Shown here: positions 24,401 to 31,148 of the stretch, piece after piece
Position numbering within the stretch: position 1 is the stretch's first letter
How the letters are laid out: every line of letters begins with the position of its first letter
IMG/VR virus record: IMGVR_UViG_3300030419_002920
Span: 1 to 36,998 of that record
Strand: one strand, 5' to 3'
Length of the DNA stretch: 36,998 nucleotides
Origin: a virus
Made by a program: the position numbers and the translations under genes
The notes under the pieces: generated by a model
Told to the model about the DNA's origin: nothing
The model's database searches: none
The model's input: the letters and a program-made list of their open reading frames with translations, nothing else

Positions 24401-26210
24401 CATCTAATCCTACTGTTGGTTTAAGATTTAAGAGGGGGGAAGCACCTAGATACATTAATGTATTGAATCCTTGTGCATCGTAAAGCCAATATGGAGTATT
24501 AGATTCATTAGTATTCAATCCTTTTTGTCCGACTTCCCATAGAGGTACCTGTCTATCTAGCAAAGATAACATATCTTCTGCTTTAAGTTCAATAGAACGA
24601 CTTCTTCTACGCTGACTAACTCTCATGCTACTACAAATCCCTTTCCAAATAGGTCTATCAATCCTATTTGTTGTTTCCCTAAAACCGCCAGTAGAATTCC
24701 CAAAGACAATTAGAAGCCAATCTTTGATTGCATTATCGCTAAATAACTTAGTCAATTCAGTATTATAGTCAGTTGTAGCAGTACCAATAGAGCCTCCCGA
24801 ACTAGCAGGGTCATCTGTAAGAGATAGCGAAACTTGACTAAATCCATTTACAACACTTTTCATGCTGAAATCACTTATTTCGGGAAGCGCATTACCTGCT
24901 GGATGGTCTGTAAGAGGGCGATAAAGTGCCATTCTATCTAGCATTAAAGTAACAGATGTATGGTCATTACCAGTAAGAGGGTATGCCTGTATATCCCACC
25001 CGTACATGTCGCTTGCTGTTACACCTGCTCCACTAGCCATATTATATCCACTACTGTATGCTCCGCCACTATCGTTTGTAGCAGTAATCTCTGTACCATC
25101 ATGATAGACTTTGAATTTTCCATTAGTATAATCCATTACAAAGTCAAGGTCAATCCATGCTTCATATTTCGTATAACTATCTGCCGTAGTAGAATTATCA
25201 TACCATGCACCGTAGTAATCATAGTTAGAGTCTTTCAACCCATTCCCTGTACTAAAATTCATAGACCATACAATTTCAGGGGTTCCAGTCAAACCACCAT
25301 CTAGCGCGGTTCCAGTTGGTGCGCTATCATATCCAATACTAATTTTTACTACTGGTGGGACCTTTCCGTTATTTGCAGAAGCACCATTGAATGAACGAAT
25401 AGCAAACCTAACCGTAAAAACATCATCATCTTTAACAGAATTCAAAGAACCGTCATAAATAATTGCTGATTTAGTACCATGAGATGTAGGACTATCATGG
25501 TATGATTGACTACATAGAAAAGGTTTCCCCGAAGGAGACCTTACAGGCTGAAAAACTACACGGGGACTTTCTATGGTTCCTCCGTCTTTATGAGCAAATT
25601 CTGTCATCTCTCCTAACCAAACACCAGCCAAATGAGCCCTTTGTACAAAGTCGCCAGTCAAATCTGATGCTTTCCCACCAGCGATTTTATTATTGTAATT
25701 TGCTACTGTGAAATTTTTTGAATCGGTTCTTCCAAATGTAGCATCATTATCTCCCAATGGAACAATATATCTTCCTAATGTATCATTACCATTAATAAAT
25801 AATTGGTAAGCAGTAGTACCCGCACCATTATATTTGTAGATATTTCCAATGTGACCATCAGGATATTGTAACTGTGCTTTTCCTTCCCAATCACTAGGAT
25901 TCTGTCTAATTACATCGCAACCTAACCAATTAAATGAACCTGTATTGGAGAGTTTCTGTTCTGCGTCGTCTGAACCTATCAAAGTGGAATCATAGTTATT
26001 CCCTTTTGTTCTTTCTACATACGACCAACGATAACGAGGATTCAATGTTGCCTCCCCATTCATAGGATTTCCATAGTGAGATAGCGCATGATTGTAACTA
26101 GCGGTAGCAGAAGGCTCATTAGTATCTGTCGCAATACTTCTAGCACCGCCAAAATCATCATAAAGGCCAGCGAGCCAAAACCCGTACTTACTCTTTACTG
26201 TGCGTACCAT
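18417..26210 (-). CDS. Giant tail hub/tip protein (2597 aa)
   Basis: ATG 26210 has GGGGGATGAG upstream and follows the tape measure gene by 1 nt, the normal place for distal-tail and hub proteins. Residues 1-430 include concanavalin/LamG-like strands (for example KYEAWIDLDF, GKFKVYHDGTEI). A central module at about 1507-1580 reads SALDGSISSGTSTITL ... WTGKSGNQLTG and recurs in the adaptor protein. Residues about 1830-1960 resemble the hub domains of gp27/gpD type (YLMGRDGRMEF, ITNVRVYYRNGQ, DEEALSMAKKEYNSL). A glycine-rich linker at about 2350 precedes the C-terminal strand domain. It probably forms the tail tip and contacts the host surface. Domain borders are approximate, and the role is inferred from position and the hub motif. 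Confidence 0.75.
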   Translation of the reverse strand: MVRTVKSKYGFWLAGLYDDFGGARSIATDTNEPSATASYNHALSHYGNPMNGEATLNPRYRWSYVERTKGNNYDSTLIGSDDAEQKLSNTGSFNWLGCDVIRQNPSDWEGKAQLQYPDGHIGNIYKYNGAGTTAYQLFINGNDTLGRYIVPLGDNDATFGRTDSKNFTVANYNNKIAGGKASDLTGDFVQRAHLAGVWLGEMTEFAHKDGGTIESPRVVFQPVRSPSGKPFLCSQSYHDSPTSHGTKSAIIYDGSLNSVKDDDVFTVRFAIRSFNGASANNGKVPPVVKISIGYDSAPTGTALDGGLTGTPEIVWSMNFSTGNGLKDSNYDYYGAWYDNSTTADSYTKYEAWIDLDFVMDYTNGKFKVYHDGTEITATNDSGGAYSSGYNMASGAGVTASDMYGWDIQAYPLTGNDHTSVTLMLDRMALYRPLTDHPAGNALPEISDFSMKSVVNGFSQVSLSLTDDPASSGGSIGTATTDYNTELTKLFSDNAIKDWLLIVFGNSTGGFRETTNRIDRPIWKGICSSMRVSQRRRSRSIELKAEDMLSLLDRQVPLWEVGQKGLNTNESNTPYWLYDAQGFNTLMYLGASPLLNLKPTVGLDVDDSYLERIDQRTQLNAGNPIQMYNDEELEYGPNSIEENYEGVGIVAFGQENTTISSTTADYTYVDVIGNPGFTTSSTLSIINSKTIAGVSVPANNIVDKQPIQVTTLSNGNQRLHFATSDLTYTPDAATKIAYAGKYTNLRLQEDEFDGAYARNTGIWHSRAHFLYGKTWSDFKYGHPNINDPVNEAFYTFWFDGDPGLVPGDVFTIPIRSTDAGDSHTTIAGQHSCVSVEKCLNYHYGQPDRTWNSTTEDYEFSGGSPTYYWVVTTDTPYHINAETTLATQASGGATTADSNDITITSTTGFRSGTYFGELWVQTASINGTPIIYKEIDGSNMEGVLGYAEINDGLSHTPPDNESYLYGLPQVIDLTNNSPEDYIVKQGTEIGIYFDRDARHSYTYPSGTVMYQGLHGSDTRLLSGTSRVNVSTARGQIIPIPTAVDKNISSKAIHARIMRDLPLSLWFQYHFGKIKKTPLVSYQIANTVVVNPSSKTIQINSATYSALSSVYSGLGEIESANGSTDTFIWKGRVSSGGNYYLIGVDYISKKHTGTNPLSDPSGCPKINILDISDDYKHVWLLWSDMRNNGRADAAGGYRKKKFGLMYPTSENYDISLSYIDQDENSDGIMDKFTDLKLNEDIDMWDIDSTNDPSTSGAFSKPPDYTKGQLVSSVVNNGSGKLRLTGFNGTTNFVVNDYATIYNSQVHNGTYKVIATNTGTDGIDLDVAYSADTAETGGTHVAPAGGCEIELSQYQDWEDKAGAFLVIDAAKFFNLNTTINGGKSGQTAGGSTTLDDFIITVAGEPVLIDAYWREAPASFLNVGSPYDTHVNESSLVTSHTTSTESIKRGSDYLLPTDITIFDNSGYGKVTAIKEAEGSNTTPTLSEFFFAWKGKNSTARTGTITTQPAYNGGALSALDGSISSGTSTITLLNASKFADSGTGKIDDTVDDDFSWTGKSGNQLTGVTGVTSSHAGGVTVRQGQDWTAGAAYVSLVDSSATFQTWGIEKGMIIRNTTNPISASALEVEGATYYWKINKVQSETELQVSLMGYIYDGNIITMRQIETENLYGSQWGLQPVFSIPDFLRLWRLSDAYSIPEQLCDVFGTSTTNISGAITNNANTNKRKVDRAMHQAGDRFQYFNGDLSTTTYDTIQISNSLAPSYILRLMMHLEGFTRNENSGTFFDSDKFRALWNGAVMDTWLPQTRLSCVFDINNIPNTRTMTTYNTTSTNDSYGSVVDSRSKTIWETISRIQNSSGIGTTNGHTTNFSYLMGRDGRMEFRPKYNSGHDFSRSNLMVSDLKTDVSDRITNVRVYYRNGQDFIDYPTPEMSDTTRWKIVEHPNLYSDEEALSMAKKEYNSLKNSRMQISAEPIKDTTTEDKMLSHGKFGYIADVQRAIQGYNANTYQAKNWTYLGTGGVLFPGMVNGMDGNMYSAATGADGNPDIYQRWGKSEQIDTSSADIDWEENYYWYGANSINYAVQLVHVPAKCPTTSATSLQEMRVGVWLKTGQTGTDIDNAEFTIGFIDYTFETGTSSAKGGGCPTLAATSSGSSTVDVKDSGFYEILVPSSYSSSLNSSGAKFVISFNAEYCRALLRHRCGDYTAADILRNAHDITGISSFPSYNTESIFPLGLRKYTEMSSFADDRSEWYAPRIYVTDDLSYIPATYVKYTDAGLDLSNETLVIQQVNWSVNDRHTEDVRLRLERDESLAAGGIVSYLFPITQPGRQTASNILNGAEDSQDQPIPYQPESAYGFGVVGQDPSPQIPGGGGRQLGDGGGGASIGSSFTSNRISDATMARVKGKMSLDNLTIEGGFNVLGQKKPSMAPSTIRGAPVSSNVDIRPVGGAAFAGGNGMILPVGSTSGEGFTDTSAVTSVLSGQISVPRDIVGNDISVSSTITLESNPSSPSGRGVIRVEATCLETNASVQGFCPIDAPYRRRLTEVLPLSNLDGVETPGNTIQVQIYREAGFGGDDAPNSIIIHDVSVNIRRGGVSGTSTSEQFTPRSS

Positions 26211-26211
26211 T

Positions 26212-29061
26212 TCAGAAACTCATCCCCCGTGAAATACCTTCTTCTTCAATAGCGTCTAGAATTACATTGGCTACTTGGTCAGTAGTTAGGCCATTGAAAT
26301 GATTATGCTGAATAACTTCTGTATTAGCAACGAAATTTTCAATTCCCTTTTGTTCTATTTGTTTAATCAAATCTCCAGTAATGTTCCCTGCTTTGAAACC
26401 AAAGAATAATTCTTCACGGGTATTATTAAAATCTTGTACTTGGTCCGCAGCATTTTTAACAGAATTGCTCCACATATCTATATTTGCAGCGTCATTAACC
26501 CACGGGTTATCTGCTGAATTTGGGTTATAGACATAAGGAGATAATGCTGCATCTTCCGCATCTGCATCACCCCATACACCTAACCATCCTAACACCTTCT
26601 CAAGAGCCCAAGAGATAGCAATAATTCCACCAGCCCATTTCAATACACTACCAATACTACCAGCAACACCTTTTGATGCACCAGCCACAGCACCACCAGC
26701 CGAAGCAGCAGCGCCACCAAGCGCTCTATATGAGTTAGCGGCACTATAATTTGCACTTGCTAATCTACCTGATGTTATCGCTGCGCTGCTCATTGCTTTC
26801 ATTGAATGAATCATTTGTGCCATCATCGTTCCGCTAGCAATTGTCATTGCTATCATTTGAATTCTAGCAGCCTGTGCCCCCTTTTCTCCTTTGAAAAATA
26901 CATCACCCAGTAAAGAAATCGCACCAGTAGCGAGCATAGCACCCATAGTAGCACCCATCATATTTTGTTGCATTTCGGATAATTGCCAGTTCATATCACT
27001 CCCCGCGCCACTACCAACTTCCATTTCATCGCCTAGATATATCATCTCTCCTGCTGCGTCATCTATGATAACATTAAGGTTTGATAATTGACTCATTCGG
27101 GCTCTTTCTGCTTGGTAAAGACGATTGACTTTTTGTAATTCCTTATCTAGTTTTGTTAGGTTCAAATCGTTTAGTCTGTTCCTTTCTGCTATTAGTTTAT
27201 TGTATTCATATTGCCTTTGCCTTCTACTCGCCCTATAACGGCTTCTTGACTTTTGGTCTTCTGCATCCTTTATTCGTTGTTGAGCCCTTTGGAGTTGCCT
27301 TTTCTTATTGGTAATATCCATATCCAGCCGTTCCATGTAAGCATAACTTTGAGCATTCCTTGCTTCCGTATCTCTGTCTGCTATTCTTTGAAGAATTGCT
27401 GCTCTTTCTTCTCTTAATGCCATCCATCTATCTCTATGGGTTCTAGCATTAGCCATCGCTATTCCTTCTTCAACCTCTATCATAGTTTGCTTTAAGGAAA
27501 TAGTATTCCATAATTCTGAGTTATAGATACCAAGTTCGGTATTGAGAGAATACTGACCATTAAGAGCGAGGCCATATCCTCTCGCTTCATTTTCAAAATA
27601 TGCTATTCTTTCTCCAGTAACTGCTCTCTGAATAGCATTGAATGTCATTACTGCTACTTGTAGTTGTTTGATATTCAAAAGTGCAGACAAAAATGGAGCA
27701 TACATCTGCTCTGCCATTTGTTGCATTGCCATTAAACGACCAACTATGTCATCTAAGAATGGAATAGATTCACTTAATTGTTGGCTAGTTAGTACAACCT
27801 GTTGGTAGAAGTCTGCTTGTCTTTCTGTGGCTAAGGTGGTAGCAGGAATGAAACCTTCACCGAGGGCACCCTGCCATTTATCCAATTCTGCTCTCGCAAC
27901 CTGTAATTTATGGTGGTGGGTATCTAAACGGTCTGAAAGATAATTAATTGCTTGTCCTGATTCATCCATAACAGCCTTTGATTGCGTGTATCCTTCGTTA
28001 GCCAATTGATTAACTCTGTTTAAGTCTTCCATTAGGAAAACTATTCTAGCGTAATGTCTGTTACCAGCAATGGCCTGTGCTAATGCCATACGCTGACCTT
28101 CTGATAGGCTTCTGTAAGTAGGGGCCAACTCATTCAAAATAACTTCAAGTCCGCGCATATTGCCTTCGGAATCCTTTACTTGTACTCCATATGCTTCTAC
28201 TGCATCAGCGGCGCCATTGATATTAGCACCAAGTCTAGCATATGCCATTCTAAGAGATGTACCTGACTTTTGTGCAGATACACCCCTTTCAATAAGCATT
28301 GCTGACATAGCAGCCATAAATTCTAGAGAGTCACCAGCCAAAGTAGCGGCACCAGCATACTCATTCATTGAATTTACCATTTGTGGCATAATAGCAGCGC
28401 TGTTATCCTCAATACTGTTTAAGGCGTTAAGTGTATTCGCCATTTCTTTAGTAACATGAAGCCTTTGTTGTTCTGCATTCATTAGTGCATATTCTTCTCT
28501 TGTTACTTCTCTAAATATGAATTGTGTTTGTTGCATAAGAGAAATCATCTTCTCTTGTGCATCTCTCGCTTCCATTTCACCAATAAGACCGAAAGCGAGG
28601 CTAGCCTCGACAGCAGCAGGTAAAGCGGCTTCTCCCATTACTGTCGCTAATTGCGCCATACGAGCCCCTGCTTGGAATGACTGTTCGGCTGTATATCCGA
28701 AAGCATTTCCTATCTCTGTAATCTCATCTCCTAATGCTGCTTGAGTAGTTTCATTAACGAATTTTTCAAACTCAATTCTAGCCAACTCAACATCTTCTGC
28801 AATTGGCATAGTAGCATTTCTAAGTTCATTAAATGGCCTAAACACCTCTAAAACTGCTTCTTCTACATTACTTAATCCATCTAACATAAGACCTTCAAAA
28901 GCGGTCATTGCCGCTCCTGTATCCTTAATCAATCGTCCGGCTTGGAATGTACCAACAATGTCGAAAAAGACCATTGAGGCGCCAGCACGCAATACAATCA
29001 TTGCTACCGCACAGGAAATGAAAATTAATGGTGTGAAGGAAGGAAATAGTATCTCAATCAT
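26212..29061 (-). CDS. Tail tape measure protein
   Basis: 949 aa from ATG 29061, which overlaps the upstream gene and has GGAG at good spacing; the GTG at 29085 is rejected. The N-terminus is strongly hydrophobic (FPSFTPLIFISCAVAMIVL). Residues about 150-340 match the TP901-type tape measure core, including AATLAGDSLEFMAAMSAMLIERG, KSGTSLRMAYARLGANINGA and GLEVILNELAP. A long charged coiled coil spans about 545-665, and hydrophobic Ala/Gly segments occur at about 700-724 and 780-834. Tape measures set tail length and may enter the membrane at DNA delivery. By length, a tail of about 140 nm would be expected if each residue spans about 0.15 nm. Confidence 0.9.
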   Translation of the reverse strand: MIEILFPSFTPLIFISCAVAMIVLRAGASMVFFDIVGTFQAGRLIKDTGAAMTAFEGLMLDGLSNVEEAVLEVFRPFNELRNATMPIAEDVELARIEFEKFVNETTQAALGDEITEIGNAFGYTAEQSFQAGARMAQLATVMGEAALPAAVEASLAFGLIGEMEARDAQEKMISLMQQTQFIFREVTREEYALMNAEQQRLHVTKEMANTLNALNSIEDNSAAIMPQMVNSMNEYAGAATLAGDSLEFMAAMSAMLIERGVSAQKSGTSLRMAYARLGANINGAADAVEAYGVQVKDSEGNMRGLEVILNELAPTYRSLSEGQRMALAQAIAGNRHYARIVFLMEDLNRVNQLANEGYTQSKAVMDESGQAINYLSDRLDTHHHKLQVARAELDKWQGALGEGFIPATTLATERQADFYQQVVLTSQQLSESIPFLDDIVGRLMAMQQMAEQMYAPFLSALLNIKQLQVAVMTFNAIQRAVTGERIAYFENEARGYGLALNGQYSLNTELGIYNSELWNTISLKQTMIEVEEGIAMANARTHRDRWMALREERAAILQRIADRDTEARNAQSYAYMERLDMDITNKKRQLQRAQQRIKDAEDQKSRSRYRASRRQRQYEYNKLIAERNRLNDLNLTKLDKELQKVNRLYQAERARMSQLSNLNVIIDDAAGEMIYLGDEMEVGSGAGSDMNWQLSEMQQNMMGATMGAMLATGAISLLGDVFFKGEKGAQAARIQMIAMTIASGTMMAQMIHSMKAMSSAAITSGRLASANYSAANSYRALGGAAASAGGAVAGASKGVAGSIGSVLKWAGGIIAISWALEKVLGWLGVWGDADAEDAALSPYVYNPNSADNPWVNDAANIDMWSNSVKNAADQVQDFNNTREELFFGFKAGNITGDLIKQIEQKGIENFVANTEVIQHNHFNGLTTDQVANVILDAIEEEGISRGMSF

Positions 29062-29341
29062 CCATATTCTCTCCACTATTGGCACTCCGTATGGGTACCC
29101 CGCTATCTCTCAATGCCTCAAAGAAATTATTGCTGTTGTTTGAATGTTGCTTTCGGTGCGCTCTCGCTTGGTCACGACGAGCAACAGCGCGTTTTGCGTT
29201 AGTTTGGGCTTCATTACTACTTTCGGCAACACGCTCTGCTATTTCTCCAGCAACCAATAAATCCATTTCTAAATTCCATTGACCGCCTTCTACTGCATAT
29301 CTTTCATATAATTCGCCGGGCGAAATTCCTTTGAAAGACAT
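29054..29341 (-). CDS. Tail assembly chaperone, frameshift extension (gpT-like)
   Basis: A charged 95-aa frame directly before the tape measure gene. Its apparent ATG (29341) has no Shine-Dalgarno sequence (CCGTCCCTTTGC before it). The frame is open upstream through the end of the 29356-29715 gene, in the -1 register, back past the slippery site at 29374-29380. It is therefore probably made mainly as the C-terminal half of a fusion, joined through GAFFRVAPSLC to the first 114 residues of the upstream protein (about 220 aa in all). This is the lambda G/GT arrangement, in which the long form helps load the tape measure during tail assembly. Confidence 0.75.
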   Translation of the reverse strand: MSFKGISPGELYERYAVEGGQWNLEMDLLVAGEIAERVAESSNEAQTNAKRAVARRDQARAHRKQHSNNSNNFFEALRDSGVPIRSANSGENMDD

Positions 29342-29355
29342 GCAAAGGGACGGCG

Positions 29356-29715
29356 CTACTCGGAAGAATGCTCCAAAGGGATTGCACCCTCCGGGTCTTC
29401 ATCACCACGAACAAAGCGAAGAATTTCATACATTTCTTCGCTAGTTAATGTATCTATATCGAATCCTTCTGTTAGAATACACTTATGGAGCCAAGACTGA
29501 ATTTGTGCTTCTACACCTGCGCCTTCTTCATCAACGGCTTGAGCAAATTCTTCATTCTGTTCTACCGTCCATTCTAGCGGGTCACCAAAATGTCTAAATC
29601 TACGAAAGATTCTAGCCTGTTTAGTTTCAATGGCTACTCTTTCGACACCGGAGGCTTGCCTCACTAGTACCTTAGTCCCATCGTCTAATTCAATTTCCCT
29701 TTTTAGAACTGGCAC
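29356..29715 (-). CDS. Tail assembly chaperone, short form (gpG-like)
   Basis: 119 aa from GTG 29715, with AAAGGGGGC upstream. The sequence begins as a strand pair (VLKREIELDDGTKVLVRQAS) and becomes helical, with WLHKCILTEGFDIDTLTSEEMYEILRFVRGDE, typical of phage tail chaperones. It lies between tail tube and tape measure genes, the usual site. Near its 3' end a slippery heptamer allows a -1 shift into the 29054-29341 frame. It overlaps the small lysine-rich gene upstream by 26 nt in another frame. Confidence 0.75.
   Translation of the reverse strand: MPVLKREIELDDGTKVLVRQASGVERVAIETKQARIFRRFRHFGDPLEWTVEQNEEFAQAVDEEGAGVEAQIQSWLHKCILTEGFDIDTLTSEEMYEILRFVRGDEDPEGAIPLEHSSE
29374..29380 (-). other. 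-1 programmed frameshift site (CCCTTTG)
   Basis: On the minus strand the sequence C CCT TTG is in phase with codons 113-114 of the short chaperone, matching X XXY YYZ. A GGAGGG (29387-29392) lies 6-7 nt upstream, where Shine-Dalgarno-like elements stimulate -1 shifting in dnaX. A small AGGG/CCCT pairing could also form. After the shift, reading continues GGA GCA TTC into the downstream frame without a stop. Confidence 0.8.
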
Positions 29716-29857
29716 CCTTTTTGCCCCCTTTCTTCGCTTCTTTCTTCGCGGCTGGCTTAGGTTTTTCCTTCGGTTGGATTAGAACCATTGTGGTCCTTCC
29801 CCCTTCCTCTCGTACTTCCCATACTCCATGCTCGTCCTCGTATGTATCACTACTCAT
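29690..29857 (-). CDS. Small lysine-rich protein (55 aa)
   Basis: A 55-codon ORF from ATG 29857, 1 nt after the preceding stop, with GGGAGG nine bases upstream inside that gene's end. The first half is acidic (MSSDTYEDEHGVWEVREEGG). The second half is Lys/Ala/Gly-rich (KPKPAAKKEAKKGGKKG), like a histone tail. It overlaps the next gene by 26 nt in a different frame. Position among tail genes suggests a minor structural or assembly factor; the basic tail could also bind nucleic acid. Confidence 0.65.
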   Translation of the reverse strand: MSSDTYEDEHGVWEVREEGGRTTMVLIQPKEKPKPAAKKEAKKGGKKGASSKKGN

Positions 29858-29858
29858 T

Positions 29859-30050
29859 CTACTGGTCCTCCCAAATTATGTTCACGACAATGTCGTTTGA
29901 ATCTTTCTGTCTCTCATAGATAATCTCTATTATCTTATCTCCTGCGGCTAGTGTTCTAAGAGAAGTTTGTACTGCTGCATCCATTCCTGCTAAATCTGTA
30001 CTAATTTCAGTTACAGTTAATTTTGAAGGGTCCGTTATTGTATGTGCCAT
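29859..30050 (-). CDS. Hypothetical small protein (63 aa)
   Basis: ATG 30050 follows the near-perfect AGGTGAT. The protein is predicted to be strand-helix-strand: LTVTEISTDLAGMDAAVQTSL, then KIIEIIYERQKDSNDIVVNIIWE. It sits between the tail tube and chaperone genes. Proteins of similar size and place in other phages are unassigned tail factors. No domain is recognised. Confidence 0.65.
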   Translation of the reverse strand: MAHTITDPSKLTVTEISTDLAGMDAAVQTSLRTLAAGDKIIEIIYERQKDSNDIVVNIIWEDQ

Positions 30051-30058
30051 CTAATCAC

Positions 30059-31090
30059 CTAGTATGAAGAAGACTTAAGCCCATTACTTCGTAATACAAC
30101 TGTCATCGCTTTATCTGCGGTTCCTGCATCATAAAGTCCGGTAAAGTTACATGACATGGTGTTAGTTTCACGACCACTTACATTGGCTTCGGGAGCCTCA
30201 AAGAATACATGGTATAGTTTTATTTCCATATATTCATCTACACTATCTTGTGAAGAAAATTTGAGAACAAGAGCGCCATTAGTACCATCTGTAACATCGT
30301 CACCATCTGCTGCAATTAGGTCATCATAACTTGGCTCATTGGCTGGACCACCGCTTCCATAAATGACTTCGTTGAATTCTATTGAACCAGTTATCTCTCT
30401 GCGCTGTGCTGGTGGCATTCTAACACAAGTGCTACTTCCTAGAGCATATGAATTATCAACATCTCTATTCAAATTAACATCTAGAGAAATTGATTTCACA
30501 GTAGCAGAAGCAGCACCCAAAGAAGAACCGGATGAAAATTTAACTACACCATCTGAGAAGTATAGAGCATCTAGAGCATCCCCATCAAATGTAGGGGTAA
30601 TTAGTGCTGCTGTTGCGCCTTCTGCCTTCCCAACGAAACTGACTGATAGCATTACATATTCTCCGACAGACGCGGATAAATTGAAACTTTGTGTACACAT
30701 TCCGGTATAAGTATGCATCTTTTCTTCTCGTCCTACCTTAATAGTCCATGAAGGCCATTCATCAGATGTAGTAGTTGGCTCTTGTAGAGTATGCTTGTAA
30801 ATTGGAGCATCGCTAGTCTGCACGGTATCGTTTGGGAAGAATGAATACATTAGATTTCCGACGAAATCATCAACCTGAACGGCCATGCTAACATCACCTT
30901 CGGAATACTCCTTTCCAGTAACAGCCTTAGAAGCAACAGGACGGCTCATATCATTACGAACCATCAAATCAAATCTATGTTGAAGGGATTCATCATCTAC
31001 CTCACCGTAGGTATAACCACTTCCGGGGTCTGTCCCATAAGTAGTTTCTTTCACAATTCCGACATACCGATTGAGGAAATCATCAGCCAT
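30059..31090 (-). CDS. Major tail tube protein
   Basis: 343 aa from ATG 31090 (TTAGGAG upstream; the GTG at 31117 is less likely). The N-terminus DDFLNRYVGIVKETTYGTDP is the hallmark of the Phage_tube_2-type tail tube family, followed by strand-rich sequence with YSEGDVSMAVQVDDF and VGNLMYSFF. Later parts contain KSISLDVNLNRDVDNSYALG and ISGSIEFNE-like strands, typical of the tube fold with an extra decoration. It would polymerise into the tube through which DNA passes. Its place between tail terminator and chaperone genes agrees. Confidence 0.8.
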   Translation of the reverse strand: MADDFLNRYVGIVKETTYGTDPGSGYTYGEVDDESLQHRFDLMVRNDMSRPVASKAVTGKEYSEGDVSMAVQVDDFVGNLMYSFFPNDTVQTSDAPIYKHTLQEPTTTSDEWPSWTIKVGREEKMHTYTGMCTQSFNLSASVGEYVMLSVSFVGKAEGATAALITPTFDGDALDALYFSDGVVKFSSGSSLGAASATVKSISLDVNLNRDVDNSYALGSSTCVRMPPAQRREITGSIEFNEVIYGSGGPANEPSYDDLIAADGDDVTDGTNGALVLKFSSQDSVDEYMEIKLYHVFFEAPEANVSGRETNTMSCNFTGLYDAGTADKAMTVVLRSNGLKSSSY

Positions 31091-31148
31091 TCCTAACGCT
31101 CCTAATGTTTCCACCACGACTAACGCGTCACTTAAAGGTATTGATACC

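Noticed and set aside
28160-28744. Rightward open frames of 99 and 75 aa within the tape measure gene
   Set aside because: They are shadows of the Ala-rich coding strand, with no motif and no start signal.
29343-29349. Second CCCTTTG heptamer, after the short chaperone stop
   Set aside because: It lies beyond the zero-frame stop and is not in X XXY YYZ phase in the extension frame, so it cannot serve as the slip site.
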